Of a stretch of 64,000 nt of DNA, positions 17,547-26,232 are shown piece by piece. This stretch comes from Oceanicaulis sp052055585. Lineage in GTDB: Bacteria > Pseudomonadota > Alphaproteobacteria > Caulobacterales > Maricaulaceae. A model generated the notes under the pieces. It did no database searches. It was given only the letters and a program-made list of their open reading frames with translations, and was not told the DNA's origin. The number at the start of each line of letters is the position of its first letter. The stretch's first letter is position 1. Where the stretch lies: assembly GCF_052055585.1 (NCBI RefSeq), contig NZ_CP170485.1, positions 2,976,001 to 3,040,000 of the forward strand. The letters run 5' to 3'. Made by a program: the position numbers and the translations under genes.

Positions 17547-18023
17547 TCAGGTCAGCGCCTTGATGTCTTCGCGTGACAGATTGCCCGGCACCACCGTCAC
17601 CGGAATGGTGCGCTCCTCAAACAGGCCCTTGCCGCGGCCCAGCGCATTGACCAGCGGGCCCGGTCCGTCCTTGCCCACAGCCGCGCCCAGCACCAGGATC
17701 GAGATCGCCGTATCGCTCTCCAGAAGCTCGCGAAGCGCCTCGATGAGATTGCCTTCCTTGAGAATGACTTCAGGCCGGGTCTCGGTGACCTCCTCCACAT
17801 CCTCAGACAGGCTTTCGAGCGCCTCTTCAGCGGCGGCGCGGGCTTCGGCGCGCATGGTCTCGCCCACGCCCAGCCAGTGTTCGAACCCGCCTTCGGTGTT
17901 CACAACAGCCAGAACGGTCACAACGCCGCCGGTATTGCGGGCGCGTCTGGCGGCGAAATAGGCGGCTGACCGGCTTTCATCGGTGCCGTCGGCAATCAGC
18001 AGGAATTTACGGGGTGCGCTCAT
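17547..18023 (-). CDS. Universal stress protein (UspA) family
   Basis: The 158-residue product starts at the ATG at 18021-18023 (MSAPRKFLLIADGTDES); the open frame to 18080 is not conserved. It has the UspA beta-alpha fold with FLLIADGTDESRSAAYFAAR at the N-terminus, VVTVLAVVNTEGGFEHW, ISILVLGAAVGKDGPGPLVN, and the final strand IPVTVVPGNL. It is 91 bp upstream of the Nfu gene in the same direction and divergent from the next gene. Confidence 0.88.
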   Translation of the reverse strand: MSAPRKFLLIADGTDESRSAAYFAARRARNTGGVVTVLAVVNTEGGFEHWLGVGETMRAEARAAAEEALESLSEDVEEVTETRPEVILKEGNLIEALRELLESDTAISILVLGAAVGKDGPGPLVNALGRGKGLFEERTIPVTVVPGNLSREDIKALT

Positions 18024-18094
18024 GAGCGAACGTTGCCGCGTTCCGTCATTTCCGGCAAGAGGGCGTGTAAACGCCCGCACTGAGACAGATCGCC

Positions 18095-18679
18095 ATGACT
18101 GACGCCCCGATCGCCCGACTGAAAGATCGCCGCAACCCGATCAATCCCGCCCGTGAGGTGATCCTCTATCCGGACCGGATCGAATGGGTGGAGAGCGGTA
18201 AGCTGGAGCGCCGTATCGCGCTGGACGCCGTGTCCAGCGTACGCTTGTCCGTCGAGCTGGCGGGCCAGCAAAGCCAGGTGGTGTGCCGGATCGGCGGACC
18301 GTCCGGCGAGATTGTGTTCGGCAGCCGCAAGGCGGTCAGCCCCGGCGTCTGGGACGACAATGCGCTTGAGTTCCAGACCTTGCTGGTGCGCGTGCATGAA
18401 AGCCTGCGGCCCCGGTTTGACGGTGTGCGCTTCACCGAAGGCCAGACCCTGGGCTTCCGGCTCCTGATGGGCGGGATCGGCGTGGTCATGACCAGCATGG
18501 CCATCAGCTATATGGGCTGGATGCTGCTCAAGTCAGACAACACCATGCTCGCCCTCGCCGGGCTGCCCTTCGCCGTCATCGGCGGATATCTGGCGTTCGT
18601 CTTCCGTCCCGGACGCCCTGTGCCCTATGACCCTGAAGGCCTGATCACGCGCTTCAAGGCCGTGCCCAAAACCGACTAG
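18095..18679 (+). CDS. Membrane protein of unknown function with PH-like N-terminal half
   Basis: The 194-residue protein has a beta-rich soluble first part (about 15-115; EVILYPDRIEWVESGKLERR suggests a PH-like strand pattern) and two membrane helices (about 122-145 and 150-172: LMGGIGVVMTSMAISYMG, MLALAGLPFAVIGGYLAFVF), with a short basic C-terminal tail. I do not recognise a named family. It runs tail to tail with the ATP-grasp gene, overlapping by 4 bp. Confidence 0.72.
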   Translation: MTDAPIARLKDRRNPINPAREVILYPDRIEWVESGKLERRIALDAVSSVRLSVELAGQQSQVVCRIGGPSGEIVFGSRKAVSPGVWDDNALEFQTLLVRVHESLRPRFDGVRFTEGQTLGFRLLMGGIGVVMTSMAISYMGWMLLKSDNTMLALAGLPFAVIGGYLAFVFRPGRPVPYDPEGLITRFKAVPKTD

Positions 18680-19572
18680 CCGAGCTTGTCTTTCAGCGCC
18701 TTTACAAAGACCTGACCCAGATCCGGACCCTGTTCGGGGTAGAGATAGGGCTCGATGATCTCGAGCTCCATCAGCACGAGCTCGCCTTCAAGACCGCGCA
18801 CCATGTCCACGCGGGCATAGAGGAACGCCTCCTCGCCGGTGATCTCGCGCGCCGTGGACAGCACCTTGCGCGCCAGCGCCAGCTCGTCCTCGCCCGGCGT
18901 CCAGACCATTTCGGTCGCGCCATAAAGCGACTGCACCCGATAATCTCCCGATTTGGGGCGCTTGTTGAGCGCGTGAGAGAAGCGGTCGCCAAAGAAGATC
19001 ATCGAGTATTCGCCCTCCGCCGGCACGCCGGGCAGGAAGGGCTGGATCAGACAGGCGCCCAGCGGCAAATCATCGGCAGAGGGCAAGGGCTCGCCCTTTT
19101 TGATCAGGGCCTGACGCCAGGCGCCGCCGCCCACCAGCGGCTTGACCACGATTCTGTCCCCGCCAAAGCGTTCAAAGCCTTGAGCAATCGCGCTGGCGTC
19201 CGCCTTGTCCGCCCAGAGGGTGGGGATGGAGGGCGCGCCCGCAGCCTCCATTTCGCGCAGATAGGTCTTCTCGATATTCCAGCGCACCAGGGACGGGCTG
19301 TTCCAGACCGGCGCGATGGCGTTCAGCCGATCCAGGGTCTTGAGAAACAGATCCAGCTTGGGCGGGTAATCCCAGACCGTGCCCACCATGAAGCCGTCAT
19401 AGACCGAAGCGTCGAAATCCTGATCCCAGATGCACGCTTCCAGTGAAATGCCAGCCGCCTCACAGGCTTTTGATAACGCGCCGAATTCGAGGTCGAACTC
19501 GAACCAGTCCTCCCGGGCGCCGGGACGGTCTTTCATCATGTCGGCGGAGGTCAGAAAACAGATGCGGGTCAT
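18676..19572 (-). CDS. ATP-grasp domain protein (RimK/glutathione synthetase-like)
   Basis: The 298-residue protein has the ATP-grasp layout: a pre-ATP-grasp N-terminal domain, then RIVVKPLVGGGAWRQALI as the nucleotide-binding strand-loop, EGEYSMIFFGDRFSHALNKR, and the metal-binding end ELVLMELEIIEPYLY. Such proteins ligate a carboxylate to an amine or thiol. The substrate is not known and context gives no help. It overlaps the previous gene by 4 bp at the 3' ends. Confidence 0.82.
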   Translation of the reverse strand: MTRICFLTSADMMKDRPGAREDWFEFDLEFGALSKACEAAGISLEACIWDQDFDASVYDGFMVGTVWDYPPKLDLFLKTLDRLNAIAPVWNSPSLVRWNIEKTYLREMEAAGAPSIPTLWADKADASAIAQGFERFGGDRIVVKPLVGGGAWRQALIKKGEPLPSADDLPLGACLIQPFLPGVPAEGEYSMIFFGDRFSHALNKRPKSGDYRVQSLYGATEMVWTPGEDELALARKVLSTAREITGEEAFLYARVDMVRGLEGELVLMELEIIEPYLYPEQGPDLGQVFVKALKDKLG

Positions 19573-19710
19573 GGGTTTTCCTGAAGCTTGTGGCGCTGGC
19601 GCCTCCGCTTACCGCGCCTCCTGCCGCTTTACCAGAACCTGTCTGCGGGTTGAGTTTGCGCAAGCCGCGCGGTACACGCGCCCCGATTTCAGCTTCAGGA
19701 AGTTCCGCTC

Positions 19711-20712
19711 ATGACCGATACCCGCTTCGACGTTCTTGGCGTCGGCAACGCCATTGTGGACGTGCTCGCCTCTGTGGACGACGCCTTCATCGAACAGCAC
19801 GGCCTGGCGAAAGACGCCATGCTGCTGATCGACGAGGAGCGGGCCAATGCGCTGTATGAAGCCTTTCCACCGGCTCAGGAAATTTCCGGCGGCTCGGCCG
19901 CGAACTCGCTGGCGGGCGTAGCAAGTCTTGGCGTGCGCGGCGCCTATATCGGCAAGGTCGCCGATGACCAGCTGGGCGAGGTCTTCGCCCATGATCTGCG
20001 CTCGATCGGCGTGCATTACGACACCAGGCCCCTCAAGGACGGCCCGTCCACGGCGCGCTGCCTGATCGCTGTGCCGTCTGACGCCCGCCGCGCCATGAAC
20101 ACCTTCCTGGGCGCGTCCACAATGATGGATGAGGATGATATCGACGCCGATCTCGTCAAATCCGCGACCGTCACCTTCCTTGAGGGCTATCTGTTTGACC
20201 GCCCGGAAGCCAAAGCGGCATTCGTCCGCGCGTCGGAAATCGCCCAGGCCGCCGACCGCCGCGTCGCCCTGACCCTGTCGGACCTGTTCTGCGTGGATCG
20301 TCACCGCGACAGCTTCCGTCACCTGGTGAAGAACCATATCGACGTGCTTTTCGCCAACGAGGCCGAGATCAAGGCGCTCTATGAAGTGGATGATTTCGAG
20401 ACCGCGCTGGCGAAAGTTCGCGCCGAAACCCGCGTCGCCGCCATCACCCGCTCTGAAAAAGGCGCGGTGATCGTGTCCGGCGACGAAGAAGTGCGTGTGG
20501 ACGCTGATCCGGTCGAGCATGTGGTGGACACCACGGGCGCTGGCGACCAGTTCGCCGCCGGCTTCCTGGCGGGCTATTCGCGTGGCGCAGACCTGTTCAC
20601 CTGCGGTCGTCTGGGTGTTATCGCCGCCGCCGAAGTGATCTCCCATATGGGTGCGCGCCCGCTGGTGTCGCTGAAGGATCTGGCGGCCAGCAAAGGCGTC
20701 TCTCTGGACTAA
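19711..20712 (+). CDS. Adenosine kinase-like PfkB family sugar kinase
   Basis: The 333-residue kinase has the PfkB N-terminal LGVGNAIVDVLASVDDAF, the GGSAANSLAGVASLG substrate/lid signature, and the C-terminal catalytic motif DTTGAGDQFAAGFLAG with its catalytic Asp. The form matches proteins annotated as adenosine kinase in alphaproteobacteria, which phosphorylate adenosine to AMP. It ends 44 bp before an intrinsic terminator. Confidence 0.87.
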   Translation: MTDTRFDVLGVGNAIVDVLASVDDAFIEQHGLAKDAMLLIDEERANALYEAFPPAQEISGGSAANSLAGVASLGVRGAYIGKVADDQLGEVFAHDLRSIGVHYDTRPLKDGPSTARCLIAVPSDARRAMNTFLGASTMMDEDDIDADLVKSATVTFLEGYLFDRPEAKAAFVRASEIAQAADRRVALTLSDLFCVDRHRDSFRHLVKNHIDVLFANEAEIKALYEVDDFETALAKVRAETRVAAITRSEKGAVIVSGDEEVRVDADPVEHVVDTTGAGDQFAAGFLAGYSRGADLFTCGRLGVIAAAEVISHMGARPLVSLKDLAASKGVSLD

Positions 20713-20755
20713 AAGCCGGGCTGAATTCAGCCGTAAAGACTTCCCGAGACTCATC

Positions 20756-20784
20756 AAGGACTCTGCTTTTGCAGGGTCCTTTTT
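20756..20784 (+). terminator. Intrinsic terminator after the adenosine kinase gene
   Basis: AAGGACTCTGC and GCAGGGTCCTT pair around a TTTT loop and run into a T-run (20779-20784). Confidence 0.85.
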
Positions 20785-20800
20785 GATTTCCGGGCCGTCC

Positions 20801-20815
20801 TTAACCTGATTTTTA
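20801..20815 (+). promoter_or_regulatory. CtrA-like site (TTAA-N7-TTTA) upstream of the GGDEF-EAL gene
   Basis: TTAA at 20801-20804, seven bases, then TTTA at 20812-20815, one base off the TTAA-N7-TTAA consensus of the cell-cycle regulator CtrA. It lies 70 bp before the gene start and shares the TTAACC core with the origin site at 47461. Sequence match only. Confidence 0.4.
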
Positions 20816-20884
20816 GCACATCAGTTCAGGCTGAGGCTGTATCGCGTGCATTTCGCACGCTCCTCGCCTGCAGCTGGGGTCCTG

Positions 20885-22978
20885 ATGGCGCCGATCCGAC
20901 ACGCAATTTCCAGAGTCATGCGATCTCTGGTCATGAAATTCACTCTGCTTTGCGGGGTGATCCTTGTTGTCGCAACCACCGCGCTCATGGCTGTCGAATA
21001 CCAGCTCAAGGCGCAGGACAACCAGGCCGCTGGCCTGGTACACGCCGAACTGATCACCGAGCTTTTCACCACCACCGCCGCCAATGCTGTCGCTGTCAGC
21101 GATATTGACGGGCTCAGCAACCGCCTGCTCGCCGATTTTGGCGCGCGCGACGATGTCAGCTCGGTCTATGTCGCCAACGTCAATCGCCGGGTCATCGCCT
21201 CCTATGGCGACGTGCAATACGAGATCGGCGACCGGGCTGCGGACCATCTGGTCCAGTCCGCCGTCGGCGCCGTGGACACCCGCGTTGAAATGGTCGGGGA
21301 CGAGATCCGCGTCGCCGAGCCCGTTTTCTACAATGGCCGCCTGATTGGCGCCGTCGTCGCCACCGTGCCCATGTCCGCCGTGGTCACGCCCGCCATCGAC
21401 ATCATTGCGCGCCAGGTACTGATCGCTTCAGTCGCCCTTATCATCTTCCTGCCGCTGGTCGCGCTGATCGTGCGCAAGGCTCTAGGCCCGGTCCGTCGCC
21501 TGACCGAAGCCGCCCGGCTCGCCTCCTCGCGCAAGCTGGACCTGCGCATCGAAGTGAATACCGGCGATGAGCTTGAAGTTCTGGCGAATGCCTTCAACCG
21601 CATGTTTGCGCGCCTCGACGCGTCAGTGAAGCGCGTGCACCGCCTTGCCTATGTGGACATGATCACCGAGCTGCCCAACCGCGAGCGTTTCCGCAAGGAA
21701 GTCGAGCGCGTGGCGCGCGAGGCGACCGAATCCGGCGAGGAAGGCGCGATCCTGTTCCTTGATCTCGATCGCTTCAAACGCGTCAACGACTCCCTTGGCA
21801 TTGGCGAGGGCGACCGGCTTCTGGAAGCCGTGGGCCGCCGCCTGCGCGAGGCTGTGCGCGGCTGGGATCTGTCGCAGGGCGAGCTGACCAAGGAACCGTC
21901 CATGGTGGCGCGTCTGGGCGGGGATGAGTTCACCGTTCTTTTGCCGCGCCTGCGCGACAGCGCCGACGCGGCGCGTCTGGCGCGCCGGATCGTGGATTCC
22001 GTGCGGCGTCCGTTCGAGATTTCCGGCCACCAGGTCTTCCTGGGGATTTCCGCCGGCATCGCCTGCTTCCCGCGCGACGGCTCGGATCCTGAAACCCTGC
22101 TGCGTCATGCGGACCTGGCCATGGCTTCGGTCAAGCGTGCGGGCGGCAATGCGTGCGAATTCTTTGAAAGCTCCATGAACCAGAGCGCGTTCGAGCGTCT
22201 GGTGCTGGAAAACGAGCTGCGCGAGGCCGTGCGCGATGACCAGCTGGTGGTGTTCTACCAGCCCAAGGTCTCCATGGTGGACGGCTCCATCGCCGGCGCC
22301 GAGGCGCTGGTGCGCTGGCGTCACCCGACCGCGGGCCTTCTGTCACCGGGCGCCTTCATCCAGGCCGCCGAAGAATGCGGCCTGATTGGCGAGATTGGCG
22401 ACTGGGTGCTGCGTCGCGCCTGTCAGGAAGCCCAGATCCTGCGCGAGCGCGGCATGAATATCCCGGTCGCAGTCAATGTGTCCGCCATGCAGTTTGAAAG
22501 CGAAGGCTTCTCCCAGACCGTGCTCGAAGCGCTGCAGGATTCCGGTCTGCCGCCCGAGCTGTTGGAGCTGGAGCTGACCGAATCCACCGCCATGCGCGAG
22601 CCTGAGCGCGTGATCGAGCAGATCGAGCCGCTGCGTCGTCTGGGCGTCACCTTCGCCATCGACGATTTCGGCACCGGCCACTCCTCGCTGTCCTATCTCA
22701 CCCGCATGCCGTTCGATGTCTTCAAGATCGACCAGAGCTTCGTGCGCGATATGAGCCAGGACGAGCACGCCCGCATCGTGGTCGAGACCATTCTGGCCAT
22801 GGCGAAATCGCTGAAGCTGAAAACGGTCGCCGAAGGCGTGGAGACCAACGACCAGTACCGCGCCCTGCGCGCGCTGGGCGCCACCCTGGCCCAGGGCTAT
22901 CTGTTCGGTCGTCCGATGCCGTTTGCGGAGCTGGAAACCTTCGCTGCGCCGGGCGGTCAGCAAAGCGTCGCCGGTTAG
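20885..22978 (+). CDS. Membrane-bound GGDEF-EAL protein with HAMP domain
   Basis: The start chosen is the ATG at 20885 with a GGGG site 7-10 bases before; a GTG 39 bases upstream is less likely. The 697-residue protein has TM1 (about 15-38), a periplasmic sensor region, TM2 (about 175-198), HAMP (LGPVRRLTEAARL to FNRMFARLD), GGDEF (about 250-430) and EAL (about 440-690). GGDEF is intact as RLGGDEF, but the position of the inhibitory RxxD site reads KEPS, so c-di-GMP product inhibition is not expected there. The EAL domain keeps EALVRWRHP, VNVSAMQF, ELTES, DDFGTGHSSLSYL, KIDQSFV and EGVE, so it looks active. It probably both makes and breaks c-di-GMP. Confidence 0.93.
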   Translation: MAPIRHAISRVMRSLVMKFTLLCGVILVVATTALMAVEYQLKAQDNQAAGLVHAELITELFTTTAANAVAVSDIDGLSNRLLADFGARDDVSSVYVANVNRRVIASYGDVQYEIGDRAADHLVQSAVGAVDTRVEMVGDEIRVAEPVFYNGRLIGAVVATVPMSAVVTPAIDIIARQVLIASVALIIFLPLVALIVRKALGPVRRLTEAARLASSRKLDLRIEVNTGDELEVLANAFNRMFARLDASVKRVHRLAYVDMITELPNRERFRKEVERVAREATESGEEGAILFLDLDRFKRVNDSLGIGEGDRLLEAVGRRLREAVRGWDLSQGELTKEPSMVARLGGDEFTVLLPRLRDSADAARLARRIVDSVRRPFEISGHQVFLGISAGIACFPRDGSDPETLLRHADLAMASVKRAGGNACEFFESSMNQSAFERLVLENELREAVRDDQLVVFYQPKVSMVDGSIAGAEALVRWRHPTAGLLSPGAFIQAAEECGLIGEIGDWVLRRACQEAQILRERGMNIPVAVNVSAMQFESEGFSQTVLEALQDSGLPPELLELELTESTAMREPERVIEQIEPLRRLGVTFAIDDFGTGHSSLSYLTRMPFDVFKIDQSFVRDMSQDEHARIVVETILAMAKSLKLKTVAEGVETNDQYRALRALGATLAQGYLFGRPMPFAELETFAAPGGQQSVAG

Positions 22979-22992
22979 GCCTGATCACAACA

Positions 22993-23014
22993 GCGTGATA
23001 CATAAATATCACGC
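22993..23014. repeat. Perfect inverted repeat after the GGDEF-EAL gene
   Basis: GCGTGATA and TATCACGC flank a 6-base AT-rich loop (CATAAA). It starts 15 bases past the stop. A loose T-rich stretch follows 15 bases later, so it may be part of a weak terminator or an operator. The GTGA/TCAC half-sites resemble a CRP/FNR-type dyad but the spacing is larger. Confidence 0.45.
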
Positions 23015-23184
23015 ACAAGGCCTTTCAACTTTTTAATTCGCTTTTCTTGCGTTTTGTGGCATTCTTACACCTGCAGCTGAGGGCTGCTCCTGAATGCGCA
23101 CCGTCCCCCCGACGCTTCAGGATTGTCATGGCGTATCCCCCAGCGTCATGACAGCGCTCCGTCCCTGATGAGCGCGAGGCAAAA

Positions 23185-23220
23185 CGCCCGGCGACTTCAC
23201 CCCAGGTCGCCGGGCGTTCT
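23185..23220 (+). terminator. Strong hairpin terminator in the 301-bp gap before 23280
   Basis: CGCCCGGCGAC and GTCGCCGGGCG form an 11-bp perfect stem with a 10-base loop, followed by TTCTTCATTC. The gap 22979-23279 also holds the inverted repeat at 22993-23014 and a TGTCATG/CATGACA hairpin near 23130. No gene ends just before this terminator, so it could end a small RNA of about 150-200 bases or a long 3' UTR. No convincing promoter was seen. Confidence 0.6.
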
Positions 23221-23279
23221 TCATTCAGGCGCTACACCGCTCCCTGTCGTTCCGGCTCAAGCCGGGTTAAACAGGGCCC

Positions 23280-23906
23280 ATGACCGATTTTGATCCCTCT
23301 CCCTCTGACTCCAGCGGCGCCGAAGACGAGATCGCGCGCCTGCTTGAGGAGATCCCGCTTCTGTACAAGGCGCGGGCCTTTGCTGAATCCGTGGGCGATC
23401 CCGCCTTCTTCTCGCGCCTGGGCGAGCCGCTGGATTCGCGCGAGATCGCGCTGGCGCGCGCCTATCTTGACGGTCTTGGCATTCCCGAAGCCGAGCCGGC
23501 CGAAATGGGAGACTGGTCAGACGCCATTGCGGCTGCAGAAACGCTTGATCGCGATCCCTGGGCCTGGGAGGCCGAAGAGATGCAGCGCGCCGCTCTGGTC
23601 GAACGCGCTCTGGAACGCCTTGATGAGCAGGCCCTGCAGGCAGCCTTGACGCTTGTCGCCTCCAAGATCGGCGAGCTGGCCAAACAGGCCGCCGAAGCCA
23701 GCGCCTCGGTTGATGACATGTATGACGAGGCGGTGATCAACGCCGCCGCCGGCGGTCTGGTCCAGGCCGCCCATGGCGCGGTTCTTGTCTTGCTGGCCGA
23801 AGCCGAGGACGATGAACCGCCTCATCCCTTCCTCGCCCGTTGGCGATTGTATGTGCGCGGCCGTTGGCCCGTTGGCGTCGCTGGCGCCACCTACAACATT
23901 CTCTGA
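23280..23906 (+). CDS. Hypothetical acidic alpha-helical protein
   Basis: The 208-residue product is rich in Ala, Glu and Asp (EDEIARLLEEIPLLYKARAF, SKIGELAKQAAEASASVDD) and looks soluble and helical, with no signal peptide or membrane helix. Codon use matches the neighbours, so it appears to be a real gene. I do not recognise the family. It precedes xthA by 33 bp in the same direction. Confidence 0.65.
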   Translation: MTDFDPSPSDSSGAEDEIARLLEEIPLLYKARAFAESVGDPAFFSRLGEPLDSREIALARAYLDGLGIPEAEPAEMGDWSDAIAAAETLDRDPWAWEAEEMQRAALVERALERLDEQALQAALTLVASKIGELAKQAAEASASVDDMYDEAVINAAAGGLVQAAHGAVLVLLAEAEDDEPPHPFLARWRLYVRGRWPVGVAGATYNIL

Positions 23907-23939
23907 GTTCCGCCTCACGCCCGTCTGTCAGGATTTCCA

Positions 23940-24749
23940 ATGACCCCGTTCACGCTCGCCACCTGGAACATCAACTCGGTCCGCCTGCGCGCGCCCCATG
24001 TGGCGACTTTCGTGAAGGAGGCCCAGCCGGACGTGATCGCCCTTCAGGAAATCAAATGCCTGCCGGACCAGTTTCCGCGCAAGGAATTCGAGGAAATGGG
24101 CTTTCCCCATATTCACATCGTGGGTCAGAAAGGCCTGCATGGCGTCGCCATCGCCTCGCGCACACCCATCGAGCCGCTGGATCAGGACAAGTTGTGCCCG
24201 CGCGGCGAGGCGCGCTTCCAACGCGTGCGAGTGAACGGCGTTGAGCTTCAGAACTATTATATTCCCGCTGGCGGCGACGAGCCCGATCCCGAGATCAATC
24301 CACGCTTCGCCCACAAACTCGAGTTTCTCGAGCGCCTGAAGGGCTATGCCGCGGACCGGGCGAAGGAAAACGCGCCGCTCGTTCTGGTGGGCGATTTCAA
24401 CATCGCGCCGCGTGAACATGATGTCTGGTCGCACAAACAGCTTCTGAAAGTGGTCTCCCACACCCCGGTCGAGGTTGAGGCCCTGAATGCCTGGCTGCAT
24501 GCAGGCGAGTATCTCGATGTGGCGCGTGAACTGATCGACGAGCCGGAAAAACTGTTCACCTGGTGGAGCTATCGCTCCAAGGACTGGCGCGCCTCCAACC
24601 GGGGCCGGCGTCTGGATCATATCTGGGTCAGTCCGGCGCTGAAGGATGCTGCGCTCAAAGGCGGTCGCGACAGCTTTCGGATCTGGGACAACACCCGGGA
24701 CTGGGAGAAGCCCTCCGACCACGCGCCGGTGACGCTGCGTCTTGGATAG
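23940..24749 (+). CDS. xthA: Exodeoxyribonuclease III (AP endonuclease)
   Basis: The 269-residue protein has the EEP-fold signatures of Xth: ATWNINSVRLR, the metal-binding LQEIKC, VGDFNIAPREHDVWSHK, the DYRS-type region WWSYRSKDWRASNRGRRLDHIW and a final SDHAPV. It cuts at abasic sites and degrades 3' ends in base excision repair. Confidence 0.95.
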   Translation: MTPFTLATWNINSVRLRAPHVATFVKEAQPDVIALQEIKCLPDQFPRKEFEEMGFPHIHIVGQKGLHGVAIASRTPIEPLDQDKLCPRGEARFQRVRVNGVELQNYYIPAGGDEPDPEINPRFAHKLEFLERLKGYAADRAKENAPLVLVGDFNIAPREHDVWSHKQLLKVVSHTPVEVEALNAWLHAGEYLDVARELIDEPEKLFTWWSYRSKDWRASNRGRRLDHIWVSPALKDAALKGGRDSFRIWDNTRDWEKPSDHAPVTLRLG

Positions 24750-24870
24750 GTATCTGTAATATATTTATAAATCGCCCTCAGTTGGTTATATCATATGTCT
24801 AATATGAATATGAATTACCGTTACTGAGGGCGTGAATCTCTCAACAGTCAGGGCGACTGGGGAGAGAGGT

Positions 24871-26223
24871 ATGAACACTCAGGATCGCACGGATCGCCTG
24901 GATTTTCTGGGCTTTGACCCGGAGCTGCGCAAAGCCCTGACGCTTTGCGGCCCAACGGTCGAAGAGGCTCTGCCTCGCGCGCTGGACGCCTTTTATGCCG
25001 TTGTCCGTGCGAACCCGGCGACGCAGCGCTTCTTCAGTGACGATGCTCATATCCAGTCTGCGCGCCAGCGCCAGCACGCCCATTGGATGTCCATCCTGTC
25101 AGGCCAATATGACAGCGTCTATTTTGACGGCGTGCGCAAGATCGGTCTTGCTCACAGCCGACTGGGTCTGGAACCGCGTTTCTATATCGGCGGATACGCC
25201 CATCTCGCCTCAGCCCTGATTCGGGCCGTGGCGGCGCCGGTTGGCGCCTGGCCCCGCTTTGCCGCAAAAGACGCCGCCCAGCGAGCGCAACAGCTCGACG
25301 CGCTGGTCAAGGCGATCTTCCTGGATATGGAACTCGTGGTCTCTCTCTATCTCGAAGAGACCGAACTCAGCGCCGCGCATGAGCGTGACGGGATCGCCAG
25401 CACGTTTGAACAAGGCGTCGGCCATGTGATCCAGACCCTTCAAACCGTCTCTGAAACCACGGGCGCCGCGTCCGAAGAGGTCTCCCGAACAATCGGGACG
25501 ACACTGGAACGCGCCATCAAGGCCGCCGCTGGCGCTGAAAGTTCAGCTGACAGCGTACGCGCCGTCGCTGCGGCGTCCGAACAGATGCAGGCGGCGACCG
25601 GGGAGATCGCCCAGCGCGCGCAAGCCCAGGCAGACATCGCCCGCAACGCAGAAGGACTCGCCTCCATGGCCACGACGGATATCGAACGGCTTAATCAGGC
25701 TGCAACCCAGATCGGGGGCGTGGTGACGCTGATCCAGCAGATCGCGGAACAGACCAATCTTCTGGCGCTCAACGCCACGATCGAAAGCGCCCGGGCTGGC
25801 GAAGCGGGCAAGGGCTTTGCCGTGGTCGCCAGTGAAGTGAAGCTGCTGGCCAGTCAAACCGCGCGCGCGACCCAGGACATTGGCGGCGAGATCGCCGCCA
25901 TTCAGGCGGCCACCCACGCCGTCGTGGAGGCCATGGCCCAGATCCGGGACACGATCTCGCAGATCGCGGAAACCTCGACCAGCATCAGCGCCGCAGTTGA
26001 GGAACAGGCCAGCGCAACTGCTGAAATCACCCGCAGTTCCACGACCGCCGCCCAGGGCAATGAGGCCGTCGCCGTGGCCGCGTCTGAGATGGAGCAGTCC
26101 ACGCGGGAGGTCTCCGGATCAGTCGCCACCATGACAACCGCTTCAGCCCGAATGCAGAGCTGTTCGGCGGAGCTGTCCGCCTCGGTGGACCAGTTCCTCA
26201 CCTCACTCAGACGCGCCCTCTAG
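24871..26223 (+). CDS. Globin-coupled sensor with methyl-accepting chemoreceptor domain
   Basis: The start is the ATG at 24871 behind a GGGGAGAGAGG site; a GTG at 24832 is less likely. The 450-residue cytoplasmic protein has an N-terminal protoglobin sensor domain (about 10-160) with the proximal heme His at about 95 in KIGLAHSRLGLEPRFYIGGY, then a methyl-accepting signalling domain (about 185-440) with the hairpin tip EQTNLLALNATIESARAGEA. It should bind heme and sense O2 or another gas and signal to CheA. No transmembrane segment is present. The upstream 120 bp are strikingly AT-rich. Confidence 0.93.
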   Translation: MNTQDRTDRLDFLGFDPELRKALTLCGPTVEEALPRALDAFYAVVRANPATQRFFSDDAHIQSARQRQHAHWMSILSGQYDSVYFDGVRKIGLAHSRLGLEPRFYIGGYAHLASALIRAVAAPVGAWPRFAAKDAAQRAQQLDALVKAIFLDMELVVSLYLEETELSAAHERDGIASTFEQGVGHVIQTLQTVSETTGAASEEVSRTIGTTLERAIKAAAGAESSADSVRAVAAASEQMQAATGEIAQRAQAQADIARNAEGLASMATTDIERLNQAATQIGGVVTLIQQIAEQTNLLALNATIESARAGEAGKGFAVVASEVKLLASQTARATQDIGGEIAAIQAATHAVVEAMAQIRDTISQIAETSTSISAAVEEQASATAEITRSSTTAAQGNEAVAVAASEMEQSTREVSGSVATMTTASARMQSCSAELSASVDQFLTSLRRAL

Positions 26224-26232
26224 GAGACCGGA

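Noticed and set aside
19609..20757. Minus-strand open frame over the adenosine kinase gene
   Set aside because: Shadow; it runs through a kinase with intact PfkB motifs and a terminator.
20846..20884. GTG start for the GGDEF-EAL gene
   Set aside because: The ATG at 20885 has a better placed ribosome binding site and the extra 13 residues look non-conserved.
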